Notes under the pieces: model-generated
What the model was told of the DNA's origin: nothing
Database searches by the model: none
What the model saw: only the letters and a program-made list of their open reading frames with translations
In this document: in pieces, positions 22,785-35,189 of the stretch
Layout: each line of letters starts with the position of its first letter
Numbering within the stretch: the stretch's first letter is position 1
Translations under genes and position numbers: made by a program
Origin: Unio delphinus
Lineage: Eukaryota > Mollusca > Bivalvia > Unionida > Unionidae
Length of the DNA stretch: 64,000 bases
NCBI GenBank assembly: GCA_029339505.1
Contig: JAQISU010000003.1
Location: forward strand, 22,223,001 to 22,287,000
Direction of reading: 5' to 3'

Positions 22785-23010
22785 ACAAAAGTAGATTGTT
22801 TTTCAGTTTCCATAGTGACCCTGAAAGGTAGACTCTATCTTAGTTTCCATAGTGACCATGAAAATTGGACTGTTTTTCACTTTCAAAAGTTACCATGAAA
22901 GGTAGAATGTTTTTAAGTCTCCATTGTGACCATGAAGGGTTGTCTGTTTCACAGTTTTTTATACAGACAATAAAGGGTTGACTGTTTTACACTTCCCATA
23001 GTGACCACGA
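22785..23010. repeat. Degenerate minisatellite of about 40 bp
   Basis: Five to six loose copies of TTTTCAGTTTCCATAGTGAC plus CATGAAAGGTAGACTG. Confidence 0.8.
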
Positions 23011-23965
23011 GGGACAGATCTGCCAATTGTCTTTAGAATTAACATGCTTCCAATGCACAGTTTAGATCCAGAGGAAAATGTACGGATAAACAAATTCACA
23101 ACTGGGCATATGGGATTACAAATTATTGGAGGCAGTAGTATTAGGGTTATTTTTCTGAAGAAAATTCTCATTCTGAGGAGAAACAGAACAGGAAGCTTCC
23201 AAAAATATTAGAAGCTGTGAAATAACATACTTCTGAATCTGTCTGTACATTTGTGTTATTATTTTGTGCTACTAAATGCAAATGGTTGTGAAGTTTTTAT
23301 TTGCAGATCTCTTATTTCTTTGTTATTTTTCATGTAGTGATGCTATTTTAATATCCTTCAATGTTTGTAATGTACTTCCATTTATGCTATGTGTAGGGTT
23401 CACACTTAGTTCAAGAAAATATTGGGTATACTATATAGTGAAGAAATTTTGTCTTTCTGAGAAAGTAATTTGAATACACGTAATGTGGTGTAGTTTCTTG
23501 CTATTAAAGAAATATTTACATGGTTGGACTTTTGGACCATATTGGAGCCAGTGTCTAAGTAAATTTCTTTGTCACAATCTTTAACATAGTTAAGCACCCC
23601 TCCCTCCCGCATGTTTCCAATCATCCAACTATCTGTTTTTCATTGAGGACCCTAATACTCCCCCCCTCATAACAGTTAAAAATATATTCCTGATATAGAT
23701 TTGTTAATCTAACTGAGTTGGTTTAGCCCAGTACTTGAGGTGTTTATTACATTATACATTCTAATCATTGTAAATATACATACACATATCCAGTTTATTT
23801 TTAAATTTGAAAATCCTATCTACCCTAATTTTGAAAACAGTTTCATTGGAAACACATTTTTTTGGGGCCTAAAATCTTGAACCAGAGAACTGAGATTTGT
23901 ACATAGTAGTAGTAATTTTACCATCACTTATTAGAATCATATCAATATGTATTTGCAATGATATG
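23011..23965. other. Unique sequence, no gene recognised
   Basis: T-rich on the plus strand; nothing recognised. Confidence 0.4.
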
Positions 23966-23969
23966 GTAT

Positions 23970-24108
<139 letters not shown>

Positions 24109-24689
24109 TAATAAAAATGAGTGTTGGTAACATTCAGTAGGAAATATCTGAACTCTTGGCAGAGATAAGGCATGGAAATCAGACCTAATCCAGAAGTATG
24201 TAACTTTTCACAAGTCAGCATCCCAGTGATTTATATAAGCTTCCGTTTGATGAAGATTTCTGCTGCTGCTACTGTTCATATGCAGGGTTAGTGCTCAGAT
24301 GTATAATTTGGCAGCTTTGACTATCAAGGTGTGGTTTTCTTAGTCTAAAACACAGGGAGGGTGTACAGTACTCTACTGTCTGTCTGTACTATCAGCAGAA
24401 AGGTAGGTTTTACTATTGTATTACTAATTAGATCTACTTATGATGCTAGGTTTATTTTGGAAATTAATTCTTTTATCTTGAAATTAAAAATCTTTGCTTG
24501 TATCATTGCAAGCAGGACATGATGGGAAGAATATATTTGAGGTATTTTTGGGAGCATGCTGGGAGGAGTTTGTTAGAGATAATTTTTTGTAGCATGAAGG
24601 GAAGAGTGTATTGGAGATATTTTTGAGCAAAATATGTGTATACAATGTCCTTGAATTGACCTATCACCACATGTCAGTCAGATTCTAAC

Positions 24690-24860
24690 ATCTGACAATA
24701 CCTTTGGACTGCTGACCAATACATACCTGTAGACTGTTGACCAATACATACCTATTTACTTCTGACCAATACATACCAGTGGATTGCTGACCAATACCTA
24801 TCAACTGCTGACCAAATAAACTGAACAAACCTTTGGACTGCTGATCAATACAAGCCATTT
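24690..24860. repeat. 27-bp minisatellite, about 6 units
   Basis: Degenerate copies of CTGACCAATACATACCTGTA plus GACTGTT. Confidence 0.85.
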
Positions 24861-24992
24861 CAAAAGTATAAAACATAGAATCACAACTTTGTGTTACATG
24901 TTTTTTTTCTGTGTTTGTCTCTGATCTGGTGATATGGGACATCAGTGCAAGATGTATTTTAAAGATCAGTGGGAAACAGCAAAATGGAGATA

Positions 24993-25170
24993 CAGTAAAA
25001 ACTGTCGTGAAAAGACCACTGCTTTGTGAGACCATCTGTCTTGACAGACCACTTTCTCAGTTCGCAATGTATTGATTGTATAACATTGTCACCTGTTATG
25101 AGAGACCACTGGTCTTGAGAGACCATCAGTTTTTGGCTAGAGAGGTGGTCTTTTAAGACGGGTTCTACTG
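24993..25170 (+). mobile_element. MITE family M (178 bp)
   Basis: The terminal inverted repeats CAGTAAAAACTGTCGTGAAA and the complement of CAGTAGAACCCGTCTTAAAA both continue into AGACCAC. TA flanks both sides. Interior GTCTTGAGAGACCA motifs repeat. Non-coding; Tc1/mariner-like by its TA duplication. Confidence 0.85.
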
Positions 25171-25486
25171 TAATTCAAATATGAACTGTAACAATGGAAT
25201 TAAATTTCATCATACTGTTCTTTGTGAGAAACATTTGTAATCTTAGTTAACTTTTAGTAAAATTACTGGGACATTATTTATTTACATAAATCCTTTCTCT
25301 ACGTTCAATCAAGTACACAATCCGCTCCCTCTATCCGATAAAAGTGTTGATCATGGCTTGTTGATAGAAAAGTTGAATAGCTTCTTTTGTACCAAGAATA
25401 TGTGAAACATAAGAAACAGAAATCTAGTAATTGTTAAGGTGGTTTATGTTAATATTAGTTTGGAAATTTTAGTTATATGTGTGAGT

Positions 25487-25724
25487 TATGAATTTAATGC
25501 CATTTTTTAGTACACGATATACTATCTGTGGCAGTTTAACTGGTGGAGGATGAGCCAGGGAAAACCCTGGTATTAGAGCCACCTCCTTACTGGAAGCTAC
25601 TGGCAAGCTTTCTTACATACCTACATTTGCCAAGCCCAAGACTTTGAACCTACATGGGCAGAGGTGAGATGGCAGGGATTGGTAAAGTCCAGCGCTTCGG
25701 ACCACTTGGCAACCCAGGGCCCCA
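25487..25724 (-). mobile_element. tRNA-derived SINE, family B (copy 5)
   Basis: Reverse-strand copy: body AAGCTTGCCAGTAGCTTCC, box B degraded around GGTTCAAAGTCTTGG, head GGGGCCCTGGGTTGCCAAG. Its 5' head end is the first unit of the 29-bp array at 25712-25942. Confidence 0.85.
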
Positions 25725-25942
25725 TCAGATGCTGTAAGTAACCCAGGGCCCCATCAGATGCTGTAAATAACCCATGGCCCCATCAGATGCTGTAAATAAC
25801 CCAGGGCCCCATCAGATGCTGTAAATAACCCAGGGCCCCATCAGATGCTGTAAATAACCCAGGGCCCCATCAGATGCTGTAAATAACCCAGGACCCCATC
25901 AAATGCTGTAAATAACCCAGGGCCCCATCAAATGCTGTAAAT
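25712..25942. repeat. 29-bp minisatellite seeded from a SINE end
   Basis: Eight units of ACCCAGGGCCCCATCAGATG plus CTGTAAATA start at 25712, 25741 and so on. The AACCCAGGGCCCC part equals the head of the adjoining SINE and the ATCAGATGCTGTAA part looks like flanking genomic DNA, so the unit spans the SINE/host junction. Confidence 0.92.
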
Positions 25943-26181
25943 TTCTGATTTCAATATGATCAACTTGTTTTTTAAAACCTTTTTCCTTATGTTGCTTTAT
26001 AAACAACTTGTCATGTAACAGTCCAATTTAAACGGATCATATTGATGCTTGCGACATTTTCAAATCGCTGATATTTGACATTTGTATGTGCATGTTGGAC
26101 GGTGCTGTGATGTTGAAAAGAAGATTTTGCATGTAGCACATTTCTATCCAAATGAAGGTAGGGCAGGGATATTAATAATCG

Positions 26182-26318
26182 AAAATATAGTTATAAATAG
26201 GGATTATTTGTATCTAAATATAGTTATAAATAGGGATTATTTGTATCTAAATATAGTTATAAATAGGGATTATTTGTATCTAAATATAGTTATAAATAGG
26301 GATTATTTGTATCTAATT
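26182..26318. repeat. 33-bp minisatellite, 4 units
   Basis: Exact copies of AAATATAGTTATAAATAGGG plus ATTATTTGTATCT. Open frame NIVINRDYLYL is a by-product. Confidence 0.95.
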
Positions 26319-26329
26319 ATCTCCTAAAG

Positions 26330-26881
26330 TGGAAATGCATGATACATAATATTGAAGGTACAGTTCAACCTAAATTTACCAGGATATATTAAATTTCTCT
26401 ATTTTCTGGAACATATGTATAGTGTTTTGTGGAATTTATACAGTGTAACTGTACAATTTTGACCAACTTTTATTAACATTGTGGCACAATATATGTCCAA
26501 CATGTTCCTTGTTCTCTTTATTTTTATTAATTGATTCACACATTTTTGTTGATTTTACCTCACACTGATTATATTATTTTTCTTCTCAAATAATGTTTTA
26601 TTTCTTCATTTGTATATAGATTGCCTTGGTAAATGCAAGCAGTCGCTATTGTCTACTGTTCAGATGATATGATTTAGAAAATTATCTCACTGTGATATGG
26701 ATCAATTTAATCTTGCGTCGTTAACGAATGTTACACTTGGTAATGCCCATTGGTGGAATAATATGTATTGGTACCCCACAGCTTAACTGTTACTGGAACG
26801 TAGAACATAGGAAAAATATAATTTGAAAGCCATTGGCATACAATAAGAGTGACAGACACGATAGTTATAGAAATAGATCAG
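26330..26881. other. Unique sequence, no gene recognised
   Basis: Nothing recognised. Confidence 0.4.
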
Positions 26882-27124
26882 ATTGTTGTTGTTATGGTGT
26901 TTAATGCCTATTTTGAGCACATGATAGGCTATACATTGCAGCCAGTATTAATGGTGGAGGAAAAACTGGTAAACCCCTGGAATGAATCGCCGACCCATAA
27001 CAAGCTACTGGCAAGCTTTCTCAGTACCCACATTGGCCAAATCTGAGACTCTAAGCCACACAGAGGTGAGATGGCAGTAATCTGTAATGGAGGGTGCTTT
27101 AGACCACTTGGCTATGATGGGTCC
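26882..27124 (-). mobile_element. tRNA-derived SINE, family B (copy 6)
   Basis: Complete by landmarks: 3' end CATAACAACAACAATC side, TGGTGGAGGAAAAACTGG, AAGCTACTGGCAAGCTTTC, GGTGAGATGGCAGTAATC and head CCACTTGGCTATGATGG. Moderately diverged. Confidence 0.85.
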
Positions 27125-27699
27125 TAAGAACAGATAGTTTTTGTATCATCTGCAAAGCATCAGAGCAGTGCAAAAGCTCTGTAGTCACTGGAGAACATTA
27201 TTCAATGTGTGCTGAAAAAAACAGAAGTTGGAAATTAGCAGCACAAATGTTAAATAAAATCCATGGATTTGTATTTTTTATTGTGTGCTTCACTTTAAAG
27301 ATAGAATGTATTTGCCCACAGGAATATATACTGTTTACATGTACATGTATATATACAACATTTGCTCATTTCATTCTTACAAAAACCAATTCTCCAACAC
27401 TTATCTTGTGAAGAATGGATTATTGAAAATGTATTTTCTGTTTCAAACTCAAAGGGATGAACAACATGTAGAACAGATTATAGTGTGATTTTCACCTGTT
27501 AGACCTAGTCAGTCCTCAACTAGGTGTCACATTTCAGGTACACTCACGAAAGTATAGTGCTTCATTTGACCTGTACATTACTGGGTTAATTTACCATTGA
27601 AGACCTGAGATTAAAGATTTCATTATTGTAAAGGTGTTGGCTATTGGCTCATTTACTTGATATAATTGAACAGCTGATATTTCTTTACAGAGAAAAACC
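27125..27699. other. Unique sequence, no gene recognised
   Basis: Two overlapping short frames (27205-27488) have no domain. Confidence 0.4.
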
Positions 27700-28400
27700 A
27701 TCTACAGCTATATGGATTTATAAAGTTATCACCTCTATATAACAACCACGTCTTTATGGAGATTAGGTACTGTCATTGCCTCATTATAATACCTACTTCT
27801 TTAAGAGGGACCAGGTTGAGTTATAACCTCTGCATAACATAATCCTCTTTTTTAAAACTGAGGTACAGTGATCATCTCTATATAATAGTCACCTCTTTAT
27901 AAACATCTCTTATCACCTTAATATAAAATCCATCTCTTTATACAGGCCAGGCACAGTGATTGACTCGGTATATAATGTTGATCTTTGTATAACAGCTTGC
28001 TCGGTATTAAATCTGCATAGCAGTTGCCTTCCAATAACAGACACCTCATTTTAAAGATCAAGCACAGTATTGGCATCATTTAAACAATCACCTCTTTTAT
28101 GAAGATCTGCAGTCTGTATAAGTTACTTCTTTATAAAGATTACAGATGTTGTCTGCATTCTTATAATGGACACCTCATTACAAAAACCTGTAGTGATTGT
28201 CTCAGTGTAACAGTCACCTCTTCGTAACAGTCAGTGGTTGCCTTTGTATAACATTTACCTGTTTATAAAGATCTGGTTACCTCTTTATAAGTATCTGCAC
28301 ATTAAATTCCTCTATATAATATTCACAACTTTATAAAGATCAGTCGTTGTGACCTCTTTATAAGTCTTGCAAAGTCATTGCCTTAATAAAGACTGTCACA
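27700..28400. repeat. Degenerate tandem region
   Basis: About ten loose modules of 60-70 bp carry TCACCTCTTTATAAAGATC, CTATATAACA and CACAGTGATTG motifs. Old and highly diverged. Confidence 0.7.
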
Positions 28401-29504
28401 GTAGTAATTGCACTTTCTGATTTTGGTTTTTATGAAAATGGTCCCCCAGTAGATTTGGGAACACAGTGCCATTAAGGTATGGGACCATGAATGCTGAAAG
28501 AATGGAATTAGACACAAATTGCAATTAATCAAAGCTTAGTTCAATGCATAGTCAGCGAAAACACTTAAATAGTTTCTGTTTTAGTGTGTTTTACAGAAAT
28601 ATCGATTGTACAGACACTAGATCAACTATGTAAGATAAAATGGGTGTGTAATAAAATCTTGAAAAGAAGTTACCTTTGAACAATTAGGAAAATGTAGGGT
28701 ACTGATTTCATTGCCAGTTAAGGAGGTAATACATAATTGATGGTTATGTGATTGATACAGGATGTAGGTGAAACCAGAGTGGGAAGATTAGAATATCAGT
28801 CTAATGCATGGATGAGCATCAGTCAAAATATTTGTAAACCAGTCTGTTTGTTAAAATTCAGATGTAACAAATTATAAACTTGTAAACTTCCAGTGATAAG
28901 TGTGGATGTTTCTGATGATTCAGAAATCATCAAAGGTATCTCTGTACACATTTTAGACTGGTTAATGTGTACCTTTTGCGAAAGATAGATCCCAGATGAT
29001 ATCAGCAGCAGTCATATCTGTGATATGCTGGCTTCTTTGCTCTTTATTTTTTTTATGGTGTTTGGAAGATTAAAAAAATTTGTTATATCTCAAGATACTC
29101 TTACAAAACATACATAAATAAACAGAATGCAAATCAGGCTTTCTGGAGGTAGCAATAATTTGTCATTTATAAAGTTTTTATGTATCAGTGTTCAGAATGG
29201 TCAGTTTTTGATAGTCACAAGTACCATAAAGTCCATCATCCAGGTAAAATTGGAAGAATATTGTCTGCAAGTGACCTATTGGGAAGCAACTATTGACAGT
29301 TCTTCATTTTCAGTATTATTGTGCTTACATCCATTTTTTGTCCATCCATCAGACCCAGTGAAATGGGCAGATTTTTTAAAATGTAAACTTATTTAAAAAC
29401 TTTAATTTTATTTTGATGTACCTCCAGAAAAATCTTTGATGTTTTGAGGAAATGTTTTAATTTTTAGTCTTTTTTACAATTTAGAGCTTTAAACAGCTTT
29501 ATCT
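28401..29504. other. Unique sequence, no gene recognised
   Basis: An 89-codon open frame (29127-29396) has no recognised domain. No other structure. Confidence 0.4.
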
Positions 29505-29514
29505 TTTTATCTTT

Positions 29515-29836
29515 GACCGCTCCAGTGGCCTAGTGGTTATAGCGTCTGGAAGCGGGAGGTCATGGGTTTGATCTCCAGCCAAGTCATACCAAAGACTTAC
29601 AAAAATGGTACCAACAGCTGCCTCGCTTGGCGCTCAGCATTAAGAGTTTATTGGTAGGACTGGTCGGCCAGGTGTCAAGATAATGTGACTGGGTGGGACA
29701 TCATGCTACATGTCTGCGGCATGATGTCACAGTGCTAGACATCACTATAAACTGCCTCACTGCAGATATTGTAGTGATGTGACTCAATTTTGTTTAAAGT
29801 TACATTAAAAATCCTAATCAAACAAACAAACAAAAA
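29515..29836 (+). mobile_element. tRNA-derived SINE, family A (copy 3, complete)
   Basis: Flanked by TTTTATCTTT on both sides (29505-29514, 29840-29849). Box A TGGCCTAGTGGTTATAGCG, box B GGGTTTGATCTCC, conserved body and a (CAAA)n tail after AAAAATCCTAAT. Confidence 0.92.
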
Positions 29837-30009
29837 CTGTTTTATCTTTAATTTTTTTGTATGTGTTTACATTTATTTGGAATGGTTTATCAGGTTTTTT
29901 TCTTCAGTTTTTTAATTTTATATTTTTAAAATTTTATCATTTTACTCAGTAACATACAGCTACTACTGTGATGATGTACCATATGACATAAATAGCTCAA
30001 GTTGGTTCT

Positions 30010-30460
30010 AAATGAAAAGGGTATGTATCTGGTAGGTTTGTATGCATCAATTTGTAAGCCTACATCTTGTAGGTTTGAATATATCAGTTTGTATGCCTAA
30101 ATTAGTTATGTATCTGATAGATTTGAATGTATCAATTTGTAAGCCTAAATTAGGTATGTATCTGATAGGTTTGAATGTATCAATTTGTAACCCTAAATTA
30201 GGTACGTATCTGATAGGTTTGAATGTATTAATTTGTAACCCAAAATTAGGTACATATCTGATAGGTTTGAATGTATTAATTTGTAACCCAAAATTAGGTA
30301 CGTATCTGATAGGTTTGAATGTATTAATTTGTAACCTTAAATTAGGTACATATCTGATAGGTTTGAATGTATTAATTTGTAACCCTAAATTAGGTATGTA
30401 TCTGATAGGTTTGAATGTATCAATTTGTAAGCCTAAATTAGGTATGTATCAAGTTATGAT
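30010..30460. repeat. 48-bp minisatellite, about 9 units
   Basis: Units of TAGGTTTGAATGTATTAATT, TGTAACCCTAAATTAGGTAC and GTATCTGA. The 16-codon period keeps a plus frame (30042-30509) open; treated as an artefact. Confidence 0.93.
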
Positions 30461-31597
30461 CATAATTTATAACATTTTGCAACCTCCCATAAAAGTTACC
30501 TCCCTTTAATGACTATCTCGCTTATTTAGCCAGGTACTATTGTCTTCACCCTCTTTCTCTCTGTGTGTGATTATCTCCTACCCTGTCCATCTGTCTGTCT
30601 ATTAAATTTCTAAAGTAGCCACCTTCCGTATACAGTAAAAAAAATTCTTCCCACAAGAGGTTACAGTTTGAGTATTGGCTGTCTATAAACTATTCAGTAA
30701 ATATGATAAAATCAGGCCATTTTAAATGCACTGTACATATCTTGGGGAAAAAATTTAAACACGCTTCCAAGATGTATCAACATCTGCAAACTTCTAGTTC
30801 ACTTTTTTCAGCTGGAATAATCAGACTTGTAACTAGCAAAATGCTAGCATGCTAGTATACACAAGGCTTGTATAGAGCAAAATGTTGGCATGCAATCATA
30901 CATTTGAAGCCCTATGATAAAATTATAGGCATCTGTCTGTCCATCTATTACCTTTTTCTTTTTATACCATTTACCAAACTTGCCTGTATTCAGGGAAGAG
31001 GCCTGTTGATTTTGGGGTCAGAAGGTCAGAGGTTACTGTGACTGAAAGAAGAATAATTATATAGAATTTATTCTGGAGTTTGCTTGCACCCAGGCAAGGA
31101 AATTGAAAGTGGAGTGGTTAATTATTTGCCACACTGCTTGACTGCCCTAAATAATGTAACCCTATGACTGGATTTCCTTGGCTAGGTACAAACCCCAAAT
31201 AGATTATTTTTCTCCTCAATTTCTTCTTTAAAAATTAAAGTCACCCTTCAGTTTTGCAATATAGTATTGCAGTTTCCAATCCAGTTTGCCATGGATAGCT
31301 GGGGGGGGGGGGGGAGGGAAAGAGGCAAGAAGATTATTCTAAGGAAACATAAGAAGTGGTTCTTCTACTTGAAAAGGTTGGGAAGCAGTGTTTAGTGCAT
31401 TCAACACATGTATAGTAATCATCAGGTGCATCTACTATTATTTCCGCTGATTTTTAAAGGTAATCCAGTTTTAAAATGTTTTTTGAAAATCTATCAGTAG
31501 AATTGTACTGTATCTGCCACTCTTACAAAATTAATTGACAAATTAATTATAGTTGGAACATTATAGTCACCTGCTAGAGCACATCGATACAAGCATG
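30461..31597. other. Unique sequence with a poly-G run
   Basis: No gene seen. A G run of about 14 lies near 31301. Confidence 0.4.
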
Positions 31598-31607
31598 TCA
31601 TTGAAGG

Positions 31608-31840
31608 GGGCCTAGAGTATCCAAGTGTTCTAAAGTGCTTACTGTTACGCATCACTGCCATCTCACTTCTGGGTTCAAATCTCAGGCTCAGCCAATGTGG
31701 GTATGTGAGAAAGCTTGGCGATAGCTTCTTTTGGGTTGGTGGTTCTTTCTGGGGTTTTCTCAGGTTCTTCCTCCACCATTAATAATGACTGCCATGTATA
31801 GCCTATCTTGTGCTGAAAAATGGCATTAAATTCTATAACA
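31608..31840 (+). mobile_element. tRNA-derived SINE, family B (copy 7)
   Basis: Flanked by TCATTGAAGG at 31598-31607 and 31841-31850. Plus-strand order: head GGGCCTAGAGTATCCAAGTG, box B GGGTTCAAATCTCAGG, body AGAAAGCTTGGCGATAGC, 3' end AATGGCATTAAATTCTATAA. Confidence 0.92.
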
Positions 31841-31850
31841 TCATTGAAGG

Positions 31851-33353
31851 TGACTGGTCAATTTGAGGTATACAAGTTCTTCATGTAATAAATAAGAACG
31901 AAAACATTTGATAATATTGCAATATTGTTGTACATGTATAATGAATTTATATGATTTCTAATTGGAACAAATAAATTTTTATTTATATTAGGAAATCTTT
32001 AAGAAAAATTTAGTTTGTTTATAAGGATACTTTTAAACTTCAGTAAACGAAGTTTCTAGCACATCAACACCATAGCTGAGATAACTAGGCTGAGACAATA
32101 CAATCAACAGAAGAAAAAGGACGACCTTAGGCTGGAAGCGTGGCCCCCCCCCCCCCCCCTCAAGAGTGATGTCTGTGGTGGCTGCCCCACTTGACACACC
32201 CAAATACCGTTCATGCCCACCCCTTCAATGTGTATGGCATAGTGTCTATTCTGTTTTGCCAGATGCAGGTTATGTTAAACATTGTAGTACAAAAATGTAT
32301 GATCTTGCCAAAATTAGTAACAAAGTATAGATCCACTGGCCTTTTATATCAGTTTTGTATGTCGGGGTAGTAGCTTCCGTTGATCATTATCCATAGTACT
32401 GGTAGTAGTTTTCTTCCCAGGATATTGTTCCTGTGGTTGTAATACTTGCAGAAATGGTAGATACTACCTTCAGAATGACACCACAATACGTTTTAAAGGT
32501 TAATTTTGATTCTTTAGTGACATATAAATAAAAACAAAGTTGGAAAAAGATAAAGATAAATTGGGATGATATGTTTATTATACTATAAAGTACCATAAAA
32601 TAATATACCTTGATTTATGCTCTTCCAGCTGCTTTTATGTACATTGGTGTCACTTGAGCTCTCATTGCTGTCAGTATCTTGAATACTTTGATTGCAAATG
32701 AGAATTCTCAACCACTTACCATGACCAAAGTTTTGTGAAGCTTGCACCTAAGGAAGAGGTACACAGATTTTGGGGTCAAAGAATTATGTAACCTAAGCAC
32801 TGTGACTAAAACAAAAATGAGTTTTTGCACAATAACTTCTGCTCTGGAGTAAGTTCATTACAAAGTAAATAATGATTTTTGCACAGTATATTTATTGCAA
32901 GATAGCATACCTGGACCTTAGGTTAAAGTCATTTAGTTGGTGAATATTCCCCTCACCTCCCATGAAATAATATATGATTAATATAAATATAGAGTAATGT
33001 TAAACATGGGTGGGTGTAATGCACTGTTAATGGTACTCTTGCTGCCAGAAGGAGATGGCATGCTGATAAGATGTTGGTTTTGGTGGAAATCTGTTACATG
33101 TGGTAATATACCAAGCAATTGATCTGACACATGGGTTATGGCCCCTAAGCTGATGTGGCCATCATTTTTATTAGTTGATAAAATCCTAGCTGTAGCCAGC
33201 ATGCAGAGATAAAGTCAGTACTGTTGGTATTTTTATTTATGTAATCCATCTGCTTTTTGTTAACTCAAAGATGAGAAATGTATGTACCCACACTTATCCA
33301 GCAGGTGTTGGCATTGGTTTCACTTTCTTATTGAGCAAAACTTAGATCCTGCA
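31851..33353. other. Unique sequence with a poly-C run
   Basis: No gene recognised. Poly-C near 32143-32158. Confidence 0.4.
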
Positions 33354-33355
33354 TA

Positions 33356-33555
33356 CAGTGAAACCTGCCCATAAAGGACAGTCAAGGTACAACACAATTA
33401 TATTTAGTGGATGTTGTCCTTGATATAGAGAGGTAAAATAAAAAATAAATTTAAAAAAATTAATAAAAATATAAGTCTTGACTGATAAATGGTATTTATA
33501 ATGAACAGATGTCCTATATAATGTATTGAGTTGTCTGTTTAAACAGGTTTCACCA
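33356..33555 (+). mobile_element. MITE with CAGTGAAACCTG ends (200 bp)
   Basis: Left end CAGTGAAACCTGCCCATAAA, right end GTCTGTTTAAACAGGTTTCA plus CCA, with TA on both sides. The tip of the right end is mutated (CCA for CTG). The right end is part of the palindrome at 33538-33605. Confidence 0.75.
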
Positions 33556-33605
33556 TACTCAAGGATATATATATATATCCTTGAGTATGGTGAAACCTGT
33601 TTAAA
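33538..33605. repeat. Perfect 68-bp palindrome
   Basis: Two 34-bp arms meet without spacer at 33571/33572 in a TATATATATATATA centre. The left arm is the last 18 bp of the MITE plus its flank; the right arm is the exact inverse. Immediately right of the palindrome is a small SINE-head fragment. Confidence 0.95.
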
Positions 33606-33630
33606 CCACTAAGCCACTCTGGGGGCCCCT
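33602..33630 (-). mobile_element. Fragment of SINE family B head
   Basis: AAACCACTAAGCCACTCTGG plus GGGCCCC corresponds to the TAGACCACTCGGCCACTCGG head of family B. Only about 29 bp remain. Confidence 0.6.
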
Positions 33631-33639
33631 CATAACATT

Positions 33640-34950
33640 AAATAGATATGGTGATAGATTATGTAACAATAATTATGGTGAATGTAGTGTCTGTTGTTTG
33701 TTTGTAAGTCTTACCTACCCCCCCCCCCCCCTGGAACTTTTAAATGTAAATATTCAAGATTGCCTCTCTTTGGTGTAGAGTAAATAATGTATAAAGTAGA
33801 CTTTGTCACCTTTGAAATAAGCCTAGTTGTATCAGTTTCAATTTGTAACATGTATACTTGTACTACCCCTTTACATTGTAACAATGATTAAAGGAGATAT
33901 TTTAATTTAGATATTTGTCCTAATTATAATCTGGAGGATTTGAGAGATTAACAGTGATTAAACCTTCTAAATCTAGATTTGACCTTGACAAAATAACCCC
34001 TGAAATATACCAAAATAATTTCATTTTCAGATCTGAATTTTCGGCTGCTTTAGTGTTATTATTTTGTTTTATTTTAATTCTGTAATTAACTGGATTCACC
34101 TTAATACTTCCATGATTAACTGAATTCATCTCAAACTAAGTTTTTATAAAATACATTTTGTCTTTCATGAAACTACACAGTGGAATTTCACACAGCAGCT
34201 ATTGTATTCTAATCCATTAATGGCTTTTAGAAATTGATTGTTTATTGAGAGTAAGCAGACTTGCTACTGCAAAAATGTGACACCTACTTAATGGGCATTT
34301 TCAATAAAGTTGGCAAGTGAAGTTTTATTTGATCAGGTTCCCATATTAGTCTTAGAAAACGGTAATCAAAGTTAGTTGTTGTTTTATGCATATTTTTTGT
34401 AATAATTTGTGCCTAAGCTTGACACATTTTGTTGTAAAGGTATATATCATGTACTGACACATCAGGAGTCCAGGACACAAAGTGGTATTGTTAGAGACTA
34501 ATGTAATGTCTATAGTAAAGACCCCAGAACTGTAGATTTTGTGTTTTAGATAAAATCCTGGAGAAAATCTTTAACACCTTCTTCTGTTGCCTTGTTGTAG
34601 AGAGTTTAAAAGTTGATTGTCTGATAGAGATATAATGCATAAAGTAGTAGACTAATTAAGCTTAGATGGCATCATCTTTATTGATTGACCAACAAATAAT
34701 TTGCAAATTAGATCTAGTAACCTTTGAGTTTTGCCAGGATGTTTATTTTGTGCCTTAATTGATTAACCTATCAAAGAGAAGTTGATATAATGGTACTAAA
34801 GAACTCCTGTTTGTTCGGAGCTTTTGAGCTATTGGTCTGGCATATATGTGCATTTCAAGAACTCTGAGACAGGTAAAAGACCTTGAGGAGATGAGGAAAA
34901 ATGTCCCACATAGCCAGTTAATTTTGGATTCAGATCTGTTGAAGCTAATG
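33640..34950. other. Unique sequence, no gene recognised
   Basis: Poly-C near 33716-33731; nothing else. Confidence 0.4.
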
Positions 34951-34952
34951 TA

Positions 34953-35185
34953 CAGTAAAACTTCGATTATCTGTCAGGGTAAGGGACCAAGACCATGACA
35001 GATATGAGAATAGATGTATAATAGAATATGTAAATTAAACATATTATAGAATAGACCAGGTCATCAAAAGATCATAATATCTACATCTGTACACGTACCC
35101 ATTTTTTAATATTTTGACTTGCAATGTCCTGATGGTTAACAGGTACTAATTGTTAATCAGGTGCAAGATAATTGAAGTTCTACTG
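34953..35185 (+). mobile_element. MITE with CAGTAAAACTTCGATTATC ends (233 bp)
   Basis: Left end CAGTAAAACTTCGATTATCT and right end AGATAATTGAAGTTCTACTG are near-complementary and flanked by TA. Non-coding; the end sequence resembles pogo/Tc1-like elements. Confidence 0.85.
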
Positions 35186-35189
35186 TACA

